Position numbers and translations under genes: made by a program. A model generated the notes under the pieces. It was not told the origin of the DNA and made no database searches. It was given only the letters and a program-made list of their open reading frames with translations. This document shows, in pieces, positions 7,621-15,397 of a DNA stretch of 64,000 bases; position 1 is the first letter of the stretch, and each line of letters starts with the position of its first letter. This DNA is from RHKX01 sp963745755 (lineage in GTDB: Bacteria > Actinomycetota > Thermoleophilia > Solirubrobacterales > 70-9), in NCBI GenBank assembly GCA_963745755.1, contig CAVUYP010000001.1, positions 558,001 through 622,000 of the forward strand, given 5' to 3'.

Positions 7621-9029
7621 CGGCCACCACCTTCCGTCGTCGTCTGCCAATTCCTGATGTCGACGAACCGTCCCTCGATCGCCGCCGCCGCGGCCATCCG
7701 CGGGCTGACGAGATGGGTGCGCCCGCCCTTGCCCTGGCGGCCCTCGAAGTTGCGGTTCGACGTCGAGGCGCAGCGCTCGCCCTCGATCAGGATGTCGGGG
7801 TTCATGCCGAGGCACATCGAACAGCCCGACGCCCGCCATTCGAAGCCGGCGTCGCGGAACACCTCGTGCAGCCCCTCCGCCTCGGCCGTCGCCCGCACCT
7901 GCTCGGAGCCGGGGACGACCATCGCCCGGACGCTCGCCGCCACCCGGCGCCCCGCGACCATCGCGGCGGCGGCGCGCAGGTCCTCGATCCGCGAGTTCGT
8001 GCAGGAGCCGATGAAGACACGGTCGAGCTCGATCTCGGTGATCGGCGTGCCCGGCTCGAGCGCCATGTAGGCGAGGGCGCGCTCGGCGGTCTCGGGGTCG
8101 ACCGGCCCCTCGAGCGCCGCCGGGTCGGGGACCCGGTTGGCGACCTCGGTGACCATGCCGGGATTGGTGCCCCAGGTGACCATCGGCGACAGCGACGAGG
8201 CGTCGATTTCGACCTCGGTGTCGAACTCGGCACCGTCGTCGGTCGCCAGCTCGCGCCACTCGGCGACCGCCGCATCGAAGTCGGCGGGCGCTCCGGGACG
8301 GCCGCGGACGTAGTCGAAGGTCGTCTCGTCGGGGGCGATCATGCCGGCCCGGCCGCCGCCCTCGATCGTCATGTTGCAGATCGTCATCCGCCCCTCCATC
8401 GAGAGATTGCGGATCGTCTCGCCGGCGAACTCGACGACGTAGCCGACCATGCCGCCGGTGCCGAGCCGGCCGATCGTGGCCAGGATCATGTCCTTGGCGC
8501 TGACGCCCTCGGGCAGCTCGCCGCGGTAGTTGACGCGCATCGTCTTCGGACGCCGCTGGACGAGCGTCTGGGTCGCCAGCACGTGCTCGACCTCGGAGGT
8601 GCCGATGCCGAACGCCAGCGCTCCGAACGCCCCGTGGGTCGCGGTGTGCGAGTCGCCGCAGACGATCGTCATGCCGGGCTGGGTGATCCCGAGCTCAGGT
8701 CCGATCACGTGGACGATCCCGCGCCGGTTCGAACCGAGCGAGTAGAGCGGCACCCCGAACTCCCCGCAGTTCGTCTCCAGCGCCTCGACCTGCTTGCGCG
8801 ACAGCTCGTCGGCGATCAGTCGCGCCGCCGGCGTGTCGTCGGTGGGAACGTTGTGGTCGGCCGTCGCCAGGGTCCGGTCGGGCCGGCGGACGCTGCGGCC
8901 GGCGAGCCGGAGGCCGTCGAACGCCTGCGGCGAGGTGACCTCGTGGACGAGGTGGAGATCGATGTAGATCAGGCCGTCGGCGACCTCGTGCCGCTTCCAG
9001 ATCTTGTCGAACATCGTCGCTCCGCTCAT
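7617..9029 (-). CDS. leuC: 3-isopropylmalate dehydratase, large subunit
   Basis: The Fe-S subunit of isopropylmalate isomerase (aconitase superfamily). It has 470 residues, full length. The three 4Fe-4S ligands are visible as Cys343 in GSCTNS and Cys403/Cys406 in CSMCLG, and DHNVPT and GDSHTATHGAFGA mark the active site. ATG 9029 is preceded by GAGGAG about 7 nt upstream; an internal ATG at 9014 is possible but lacks such a site. It lies 33 nt after the Xre-cupin regulator and overlaps leuD by 4 nt. Confidence 0.96.
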   Translation of the reverse strand: MSGATMFDKIWKRHEVADGLIYIDLHLVHEVTSPQAFDGLRLAGRSVRRPDRTLATADHNVPTDDTPAARLIADELSRKQVEALETNCGEFGVPLYSLGSNRRGIVHVIGPELGITQPGMTIVCGDSHTATHGAFGALAFGIGTSEVEHVLATQTLVQRRPKTMRVNYRGELPEGVSAKDMILATIGRLGTGGMVGYVVEFAGETIRNLSMEGRMTICNMTIEGGGRAGMIAPDETTFDYVRGRPGAPADFDAAVAEWRELATDDGAEFDTEVEIDASSLSPMVTWGTNPGMVTEVANRVPDPAALEGPVDPETAERALAYMALEPGTPITEIELDRVFIGSCTNSRIEDLRAAAAMVAGRRVAASVRAMVVPGSEQVRATAEAEGLHEVFRDAGFEWRASGCSMCLGMNPDILIEGERCASTSNRNFEGRQGKGGRTHLVSPRMAAAAAIEGRFVDIRNWQTTTEGGGR

Positions 9030-9062
9030 CGCCTCGCTCCTCTTCGGTGTGTGTTCATCGGT

Positions 9063-9665
9063 TCAGCTCCGTCGCAGGCCGGCGGCGATCACGGCGAGGA
9101 TCTCCGCCGCGGTCGCTCCGGGGTTGGTGAGATTGTGGGGAAGATCGGCGTCGAAGGTGGCGCTGTCGCCGACCGCGAGTGGGTGACGGTCGCCGTCAAC
9201 GGTCAGATCGACCGCGCCGGCCAGCACGAGGACGGTCTCGCGGCTGCCGGGCTCGTGGATCGGTGGATCGCCCTCGCCTCCGGTCGAGCAGCCGGGATCG
9301 AGCCGGTGCCGGGAGAGGTCGGCCCGCTGACCGGGCAGCGGCGGCGTCAGCTCCTCGATCTCGTGACCGGGGCGGCTGCTGCGTCGGCCGCTCCCGGAGC
9401 GGACGACGACGACGTGGCGGCTCTCCTCGAGTCGCAGCAGCTGCGAGAGGGTGAGCTCGAGACCGTCGGCGATCCGCGCCGCGACCGCGAGGGTCGGGCT
9501 GCTCTCGCCGCGCTCGACCTGCGAGAGGGTCGCGGCGCCGACTCCGGAGCGCTCGGCGAGATCGCGGAGCGACAGCGCCATCGCCTCGCGCAGCGCCTTG
9601 ATCCGGGCGCCGATCGCGACCGGATCGATCGTCGTCTCGGGGATGCTGGTCGCCGTAGGTGTCAT
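9063..9665 (-). CDS. Xre-family regulator with C-terminal cupin
   Basis: 200 residues from ATG 9665. The N-terminal helix-turn-helix (IGARIKALREAMALSLRDLAERSGVGAATLSQVERG in pieces, about residues 18-53) is of the Cro/C1 type. The C-terminal 75 residues form a cupin: a HEPGSRETVLVLAG strand pair, then VGDSATFDADLPHNLTNPG. Proteins of this layout bind a small molecule in the cupin and control nearby genes. It lies directly upstream of leuC-leuD-tam and downstream of leuA and the SDR gene, so control of the leucine genes is a reasonable inference. The reading frame extends upstream to 9725, but that part would run through the candidate promoter and two dyads. Confidence 0.88.
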   Translation of the reverse strand: MTPTATSIPETTIDPVAIGARIKALREAMALSLRDLAERSGVGAATLSQVERGESSPTLAVAARIADGLELTLSQLLRLEESRHVVVVRSGSGRRSSRPGHEIEELTPPLPGQRADLSRHRLDPGCSTGGEGDPPIHEPGSRETVLVLAGAVDLTVDGDRHPLAVGDSATFDADLPHNLTNPGATAAEILAVIAAGLRRS

Positions 9666-9681
9666 CGTCGCGGCCCTGCCG

Positions 9682-9719
9682 GGACCGTACCGGTCCGCTC
9701 GGGCCGTGTACGGTAACAC
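9682..9719 (-). promoter_or_regulatory. Candidate promoter and two operator-like dyads before the Xre-cupin gene
   Basis: A relatively AT-rich patch in very GC-rich surroundings. On the minus strand TGTTACCGT (9718-9710) fits an extended -10 element. It is overlapped by the dyad GTGTACGGTAACAC (9706-9719), with GTGT/ACAC arms. A second perfect dyad, GGACCG-TAC-CGGTCC (9682-9696), lies between the expected transcript start and the ATG at 9665. Both places suit repression, possibly autoregulation. No experimental support. Confidence 0.4.
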
Positions 9720-9861
9720 ATACATCTGTACTGAATCGTGGCGAGACCGGTCACGGCCCTGATCGCGCGGCGAGATCGGCCCGGCCGACCGGGCCCCCGA
9801 GGCGGCGTTCCCGGCGCACTCGTCGCTGCTGCGATCCCGGTAGCGCGCCTCAGCGACGCGC

Positions 9862-10611
9862 TCAGCGTCCCGAGGTCGTCGGCCGGATCAGGATCTCGTT
9901 GATGCTGACGTGGGCCGGCTGGGTGACGGCGAACGCGATCGCGCGGGCGACGTCCTCGGGCTCGAGGACCTTGTCGATCCGATCGATCAGCTTGTTCATC
10001 GCCTCGACGACGGCCGGATGCTCGTTGTGGCCCTGCAGCTCGGTATCGACCCATCCCGGCTCGATCGCCGTGACCCGGACGCCGGCCCGCGAGCACTCCT
10101 GGCGGAGCGCCTCCGAGAAGCCGACCACACCCCACTTCGTCATGTTGTAGACGCCACTTCCCATCGACGCCACCCGGCCCGCCACCGAGGCGACGTTGAC
10201 GATGTCGCCCCTGCCCGCCGAGCCGATGATCGGCAGCGCCGCGTGGGTGCAGTAGAGGAGGCCGAGCAGGTTTACGTCGATCATCCGCCGCCACTGCTCG
10301 GTCGGGGCTCCGGCGACCGGCCCGAGCAGCATCACCCCGGCGTTGTTGACGAGGATGTCGAGGCCGCCGAGCTCGTCGCTCGCTCGCTCGACGAAGGCTT
10401 TGGCCTGCTCCTCCACGGAGACGTCGGTCTCGATCGCGAGCGCCCGGCCACCGCCGGAGCCGATTCGCTCGGCGAGCTCGTCGATGCGGTCCTTGCGGCG
10501 GGCGGCCAACGCGACGCTGGCCCCCTCGGCGACGAGCGCCAGCGCCGTGGCCTCGCCGATTCCCGACGAGGCGCCGGTGATTGCCGCGACCTTGCCCTCG
10601 AGCGCTCCCAT
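9862..10611 (-). CDS. Short-chain dehydrogenase/reductase (classical SDR)
   Basis: 249 residues, single-domain Rossmann oxidoreductase. The cofactor loop TGASSGIG is at about residues 13-20, NNAG near 89-92, the catalytic serine in the VNVASVAG strand, and the catalytic Tyr-Lys pair in YNMTK. ARRKDR after strand 2 carries the basic residues that favour NADP(H). It starts 20 nt after the leuA stop, so it is probably cotranscribed with leuA, but nothing in the leucine pathway needs an SDR. Many relatives are annotated as broad-specificity oxidoreductases. The substrate is unknown. Confidence 0.9.
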   Translation of the reverse strand: MGALEGKVAAITGASSGIGEATALALVAEGASVALAARRKDRIDELAERIGSGGGRALAIETDVSVEEQAKAFVERASDELGGLDILVNNAGVMLLGPVAGAPTEQWRRMIDVNLLGLLYCTHAALPIIGSAGRGDIVNVASVAGRVASMGSGVYNMTKWGVVGFSEALRQECSRAGVRVTAIEPGWVDTELQGHNEHPAVVEAMNKLIDRIDKVLEPEDVARAIAFAVTQPAHVSINEILIRPTTSGR

Positions 10612-10631
10612 CGGCCGCAGTCTATCCCGCC

Positions 10632-12272
10632 CTACGGCCCGGGCGGGAACGGCGATGCGGCCGAGGCCGCGTCGGCTGCAACCGACTCCGCCTCGCGAAC
10701 GGCGGCGCCGTCGAGGGCGTTGGCGAGCGCTCGGACATAGGCTTGCGCGGAGGCCTCGATGATGTCGGTCGAGACCCCCTGGCCGCTGGCGAGGCGGCCG
10801 TGCGCGCGCAGCATCACCGTCACCTCGCCGAGCGCGTCATCGCCCTCGCCGACGGCCGAGACGGTGAACTGGCTGAGCTCACAGCGGGTGCCGACGGCGG
10901 CCTGGATGGCGCCGAAGACGGCGTCGACGGGTCCGTCCCCCCCGGCCTCGCCGTTGACCTCGTCGCCGGCCGGCGTGGTGACCCCGACGCGCGCCAGCGG
11001 CTCCCGACGCGTCCCCGCCTCGACCTCGAACCAGGCGAGCTCGTACCTCTGCGACGACTCGCGCATCTCGTCGGAGACGATCGCCTCGAGGTCGAGCGAG
11101 GTCACCTGCTTCTTCTTGTCGGCCAGCTCCTTGAACCGCTTGAAGGCCTGGTTCAGGGCGTTGCCCTCGACGACGAACCCGAGCTGCTCGAGCGCGTCCT
11201 TGAGCGCGTGCCGGCCGGAATGCTTGCCGAGGACGATCTGGTTCGACTCGAGGCCGACGTCGCGGGCATCCATGATCTCGAACGTCGTCCGCTCCTTGAG
11301 CACGCCGTCCTGGTGGATTCCGGACTCGTGCGCGAACGCGTTGCGGCCGACGATCGCCTTGTTCGGCTGGATCACGTAGCCGGTGAACCGCGACACCATC
11401 CGACTCGTCCGGGCCAGCTCGGTCGTCTCCACGGTCGTGTCGAAGCCGTGGTCGCCGCGCCGGGTACGGAGCAGCATCACGATCTCCTCCAGTGAGCAGT
11501 TGCCGGCGCGCTCGCCGATCCCGTTGACCGCGCACTCGACCTGGCGGGCACCGGCCTGGACGCCGGCGAACGAGTTGGCCACCGCGAGGCCGAGGTCGTC
11601 GTGGCAGTGCACCGACAGCCGCACGCCGGCGAGGGCCGGCAGCAGCTCGTAGAGGCGACGCAGGTAGGCCGTGTACTCGTCCGGGGTCGTGTAGCCGACG
11701 GTGTCGGGAATGTTGATGACCCCGGCCCCCTCGGCGATCGCGATCCCGCAGACCTCGGCGGTGAACTCGACGTCGGCGCGAGTTGCGTCCATCGGCGAGA
11801 ACTCGACGTCCTCGCAGAGCTTGCGGGCATGGGCGACCGCCGCCTTGGCCTGGCCTCGAACGTCGTCGCGGTCGGTCCGCAGCTGGTGCTCGATGTGGAT
11901 GTCGGATGTCGAGATGAACGTGTGGATGCGCGGTCGCTCGGCGTCCTTGACGGCACCCCAGGCGGCGTCGATGTCGCCCTTCTGGGTGCGGGCGAGACCA
12001 CACACGACCGGTCCCGAGACCGTTCTCGAGATCGCCTCGACGGCCTCGAAGTCGCCCGGTGAGGTGATCGGGAAGCCGGCCTCGATCACGTCGACGCCGA
12101 GCCGCGCCAGCTGGCCGGCGATCTCGACCTTCTCTTGAGTGTTCAGCGAGATCCCCGGTGACTGCTCACCGTCGCGCAGGGTCGTGTCGAAGATCTCGAC
12201 CCGCTCGTAGCGGTCTCCGGTCGCCGTGATGTCCTCTTTGCCTCCGGTGGAGGCGGTGCGATCAGCGCTCAT
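10632..12272 (-). CDS. leuA: 2-isopropylmalate synthase
   Basis: Condenses 2-oxoisovalerate and acetyl-CoA, the committed and normally leucine-inhibited step. It has 546 residues, the long bacterial type 1 form: catalytic TIM barrel with DTTLRDGEQSPG near residues 29-40, EAGFP near 65, the metal-binding CHDDLG segment, and the GRNAFAHESGIHQDG segment. A C-terminal allosteric LeuA dimer domain follows, from about residue 400. AAGGAG lies about 8 nt before the ATG at 12272. It is the first gene of the minus-strand leucine run. Confidence 0.96.
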   Translation of the reverse strand: MSADRTASTGGKEDITATGDRYERVEIFDTTLRDGEQSPGISLNTQEKVEIAGQLARLGVDVIEAGFPITSPGDFEAVEAISRTVSGPVVCGLARTQKGDIDAAWGAVKDAERPRIHTFISTSDIHIEHQLRTDRDDVRGQAKAAVAHARKLCEDVEFSPMDATRADVEFTAEVCGIAIAEGAGVINIPDTVGYTTPDEYTAYLRRLYELLPALAGVRLSVHCHDDLGLAVANSFAGVQAGARQVECAVNGIGERAGNCSLEEIVMLLRTRRGDHGFDTTVETTELARTSRMVSRFTGYVIQPNKAIVGRNAFAHESGIHQDGVLKERTTFEIMDARDVGLESNQIVLGKHSGRHALKDALEQLGFVVEGNALNQAFKRFKELADKKKQVTSLDLEAIVSDEMRESSQRYELAWFEVEAGTRREPLARVGVTTPAGDEVNGEAGGDGPVDAVFGAIQAAVGTRCELSQFTVSAVGEGDDALGEVTVMLRAHGRLASGQGVSTDIIEASAQAYVRALANALDGAAVREAESVAADAASAASPFPPGP

Positions 12273-12345
12273 CCGCTGACTCCTTCTCTCTGATCGTTCG
12301 GATTCCCTTTTCTCTCGCGGCTGTCGCGCCGCCCAGCGCTATTCC

Positions 12346-12435
12346 CCCCGAAGGGGGAGGAGAAGGAGAAGCGCGAGGCTGGTCGGCCGGTGGGTCATCC
12401 GGCAGGGACTCTAGCGGAGACGGGGAATCCTGCAA
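12346..12435 (-). promoter_or_regulatory. Candidate leuA promoter and leader hairpin
   Basis: On the minus strand, TTGCAG (12435-12430) and TAGAGT (12413-12408) are 16 nt apart and could be a weak -35/-10 pair. Between them and leuA lies a TCCCCC-TTCG-GGGGGA hairpin whose loop is the very stable UUCG tetraloop. No leucine-rich leader peptide was found, so attenuation of the classical type is not supported. Confidence 0.35.
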
Positions 12436-12456
12436 CCAGCACCGGAGCAGCCAACC

Positions 12457-13587
12457 ATGAACCACGACAAGATCGACTCTCGGACCGTGTTCAGGATCGT
12501 CGCCGTCGCGATCCTGACCGTCGCTGCCGCGGCGGTGCTCGGCCTGGTCGTGGTCAAGATCGATACGACGATCCGCTGGCTGATCACGGCGATCTTCCTC
12601 GCCCTCGCCCTCGCACCCGCCGTCGAGCTGATCCAGCGGGTTCGCGTCCGCGGCCGGCGGACGCCGCGCTGGCTGGCGATCGCGGTCACCTTCGTGCTCG
12701 CGTTCTGCGCCCTCTCGTTCCTCGTCCTCAATGTGATCCCGCCGATGATCGACGAGGTCGAGCAGGTCGGCACGCTCGGCCCCGGCTACGTCGAGGACGC
12801 CGAGCAATGGGCGAACGACAACCAGCAGTTCCGCGACCTCAACGCCCAGTACCACCTGACCGCGACGCTGAAGTCGCAGGCCTCGCAGCTGCCCAACGAC
12901 TTCTCCAGCGCCGCGACCGAGCTCGAGTCGTTCACGGTCGGCCTGCTCAAGCACGTCGTCAGCGCGATCACCGTGCTCGTCCTCGCGTTCTTCCTGCTCC
13001 TCGAAGGCCCGGGGCTCCTCGACCGGTTCCTGTCCTGGGTCGGCGGCGAGCGCGAGCGCCGCGGCCGCGAGATCGCCGCCGGCGTCTACGCGGTGGTCCG
13101 TGGCTACGTGACGGTCAACCTCTCGCTGGCGATCGTCGCCGGGCTGTTCACCTGGGGCGTCCTCGAGATCCTCGGCGTCGATCTCGCGGTGCCGCTGGCG
13201 ATCCTCGTCGCCCTCTTCGATCTCGTCCCGCTGATCGGATTGACGATCGGCGGCCTCGTCGTCGCCGCCGTCGCCGCCCTGCACTCGTTCCCGGACGCGT
13301 TGATCATCTGGATCGTCGCCTTCGTCGCCTTCCAACAGCTCCAGGACCGTGTCGTCCAGCCGCTCCTCTACGGCCGCGCGGTCAAGGTCAACCCGCTGAT
13401 CGCGATCCTCGTCCTCTTCGCCGGGGCACAGATATCCGGCGTCCTCGGCGCCCTGATCGCAATCCCGGTCGCGGCCTCGATCGGCGTCGTCTTCAAGGTC
13501 CTCGCCCCGCGTCCGCCGGCGGAGGCGGGCACCGAAACGGGGGACGGAGCCGGGACCGGCGGCGAGACCCGGGCTCAGCCGGCCTGA
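12457..13587 (+). CDS. AI-2E family transporter (PerM/YdiK-like membrane protein)
   Basis: A 376-residue polytopic membrane protein with about seven to eight hydrophobic segments: two near the N-terminus, one at about residues 75-95, then a soluble stretch (about 95-155) and a C-terminal cluster. The C-terminal half carries the family pattern of long hydrophobic helices around LFDLVPLIGLTIGG and the polar FQQLQDRVVQPLLYGRAV loop. The family is named after an E. coli autoinducer exporter but covers varied permeases, and some members are Na+/H+ antiporters, so the substrate here is open. The gene is transcribed away from leuA. Its last 13 nt overlap the convergent membrane protein gene. Confidence 0.88.
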   Translation: MNHDKIDSRTVFRIVAVAILTVAAAAVLGLVVVKIDTTIRWLITAIFLALALAPAVELIQRVRVRGRRTPRWLAIAVTFVLAFCALSFLVLNVIPPMIDEVEQVGTLGPGYVEDAEQWANDNQQFRDLNAQYHLTATLKSQASQLPNDFSSAATELESFTVGLLKHVVSAITVLVLAFFLLLEGPGLLDRFLSWVGGERERRGREIAAGVYAVVRGYVTVNLSLAIVAGLFTWGVLEILGVDLAVPLAILVALFDLVPLIGLTIGGLVVAAVAALHSFPDALIIWIVAFVAFQQLQDRVVQPLLYGRAVKVNPLIAILVLFAGAQISGVLGALIAIPVAASIGVVFKVLAPRPPAEAGTETGDGAGTGGETRAQPA

Positions 13588-14369
13588 CCGTCGCCGGCGC
13601 CGCTCGCCGAGCCGCGGCGCAGCGACTCGCGAACGTGGCGCATCGACGGCACGTGCGGCGGCTCGAGCATCCGCCGCCCCTCGAACCGCTTCCGCGCCCG
13701 CTCCCGCTTCTTGGCGCTGCGGTAGAGCAGCCGCGCCCAGGGCGAGGTCGGCCGGCCGAGCCGGATCGCCCCGATCAGCGACAGGAACGGCACGACGAGG
13801 CCGAGCAGGGCGATCCCGAACTTCTCCTTGGCGCAGTTGATCAACCCGAAGACGAGGCCGCCGACGCCAACGAAGCCGATGACGGCGTGGACGACGATCG
13901 CGACGTCGTCGGCGGCATCGACCCAGATCGTGAATCCGAGGACGCCGAAGCTGGCGATGATCCCGGCGACGATCACCGCGTCGATCGACTTGCGGCCGTC
14001 CGCCGACCAGTAGACGTCCTTGAGCTCGAGCCAGAGCGCGAACTCGTCGAGGGTCAGCCCGGTGCCGATCCCGAAGGCGGCGGCGACGATCTCGCGGCCG
14101 GGCGGCTCCGGAGCGACGACGATCGCGATCCAGCCGGCGATCATCAGCAGCAGGATTCCCCAGACGAGGTGGTGGATGTGGGTGCCGCCGACCTCGACGT
14201 TGCCGGGCCACCAGCTGACCTGGGCGCGGATCATGTGCGCGCTGGTGCGGATGAAAGCGAACGTGCCGAGGAAGAAGGCGAGGTAGACGAACGCCGCCAG
14301 CCGGTGGGTGTCGACGATCTGCTCGTCGAAGAAGCTGCCGACGCTGGCGAGCTCGACCGGCCCGATCAC
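13575..14369 (-). CDS. Conserved integral membrane protein of unknown function
   Basis: 264 residues with about five to six membrane segments between residues 24 and 205, including AAFVYLAFFLGTFAFI, HHLVWGILLLMIAGWIAIVV and a C-terminal pair. A HIHH histidine cluster near residue 65 and the acidic LDEFALWLELKD stretch near 107-118 are the most likely functional residues. The C-terminal 50 residues are Arg-rich and cytoplasmic. The GTG start at 14369 overlaps the upstream quinone reductase stop as GTGA, so the two are coupled. I do not recognise a family name. Confidence 0.8.
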   Translation of the reverse strand: MIGPVELASVGSFFDEQIVDTHRLAAFVYLAFFLGTFAFIRTSAHMIRAQVSWWPGNVEVGGTHIHHLVWGILLLMIAGWIAIVVAPEPPGREIVAAAFGIGTGLTLDEFALWLELKDVYWSADGRKSIDAVIVAGIIASFGVLGFTIWVDAADDVAIVVHAVIGFVGVGGLVFGLINCAKEKFGIALLGLVVPFLSLIGAIRLGRPTSPWARLLYRSAKKRERARKRFEGRRMLEPPHVPSMRHVRESLRRGSASGAGDGQAG

Positions 14370-15397
14370 GGCACGAGCACGACCTTGCCGACGTTGCGGC
14401 GCTCATGGATGAAGCGATGCGCCTCGCCGGCCTCGACGAAGCTGAACGAGGCGGCGACCAGCGGCTCGATCCGGCCCGCGTCGAGATCGTCGGCGAGCGG
14501 GTCGATAACCCGGTCGAGGCTTCCCTCCCGGTCCCACCAGTGCAGCATGTTGAGCCCGAAGACGCCCTTGTTCTCGTTCATGATCGCCATGCTCTTCCAC
14601 CACGGCATCGTCGCCGTCGTCATCGCCGCGAGGCCCTTGACGAGCCCGGGGATGTTGCGACCCTCGCCGGTCTGGACCTCGCTGAGGCCGTAGCAGATCA
14701 GCCTGCCGCCGGGACGCAGCAGCCGGTAGTCCTTGCGGAAGCTGCTCGGGCCGATCGCGTCGAAGGCGATGTCGACTCCCTCGCCGGCGGTGAGGCCGGC
14801 GACGGCCTCCTCGAAGTCGACGGTCCGGTAGTCGATCGCGTGGGTGACCCCCTGGGCGCGGATCGCCTCGTGCTTGGCCGCCGAGGCGGTGCCGAAGATC
14901 TCCGCGCCGCGGCCGGCGGCGATCTGGGTCGCGGCGGTGCCGACGCCGCCGGCCGCGGCGTGGATCAACACCCGGTCGCCGTCGCGAAGCCCGCCCATCA
15001 GGACGATTCCGGCGTAGGCGGTGCCGTAGTTGACCGGCACGGCCGCCCCCTGCTCGAAGCTGAGCCGGTCGGGGAGCCTCAGTACGTCGCCCTCGCCGAC
15101 CGTGCAGAGCTCGGCGTAGCCGCCGAACCTGGTCCCGGCCATGACCCGGTCGCCGACCGTCACCGACTCGACGCCCTCGCCGACCGACTCGACGACCCCG
15201 GCGACCTCGTAGCCGACCACGCACGGCGGCTTCGGCGCGTCCGGGTACATCCCGGTTCGGGCCAGCAGGTCGGCGAAGTTGATGCCCGCCGCCCTGACCT
15301 CGATCCGCACCTCGCCCGCCGCCACCTGCGGATCGCGTCGTTCGGCGACCTCGAGCACCTCGGGCCCGCCGTGACGGGGGATGACTACGGCTCGCAT
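14366..15397 (-). CDS. Zinc-independent MDR-family oxidoreductase (quinone reductase/VAT-1-like)
   Basis: 343 residues with a GroES-like N-terminal domain (IEVRAAGINFADLLARTG in pieces, about residues 31-48) and an NADPH-binding Rossmann domain with AAAGGVGTAATQIA near 148-161. The zinc-ligand cysteines of alcohol dehydrogenases are absent, as in quinone oxidoreductases and VAT-1. The ATG at 15397 lies just inside the frameshifted tail of serA. If the serA reading frame is corrected, the spacing is a normal 49 nt. It is translationally coupled to the membrane protein downstream. Confidence 0.88.
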   Translation of the reverse strand: MRAVVIPRHGGPEVLEVAERRDPQVAAGEVRIEVRAAGINFADLLARTGMYPDAPKPPCVVGYEVAGVVESVGEGVESVTVGDRVMAGTRFGGYAELCTVGEGDVLRLPDRLSFEQGAAVPVNYGTAYAGIVLMGGLRDGDRVLIHAAAGGVGTAATQIAAGRGAEIFGTASAAKHEAIRAQGVTHAIDYRTVDFEEAVAGLTAGEGVDIAFDAIGPSSFRKDYRLLRPGGRLICYGLSEVQTGEGRNIPGLVKGLAAMTTATMPWWKSMAIMNENKGVFGLNMLHWWDREGSLDRVIDPLADDLDAGRIEPLVAASFSFVEAGEAHRFIHERRNVGKVVLVP

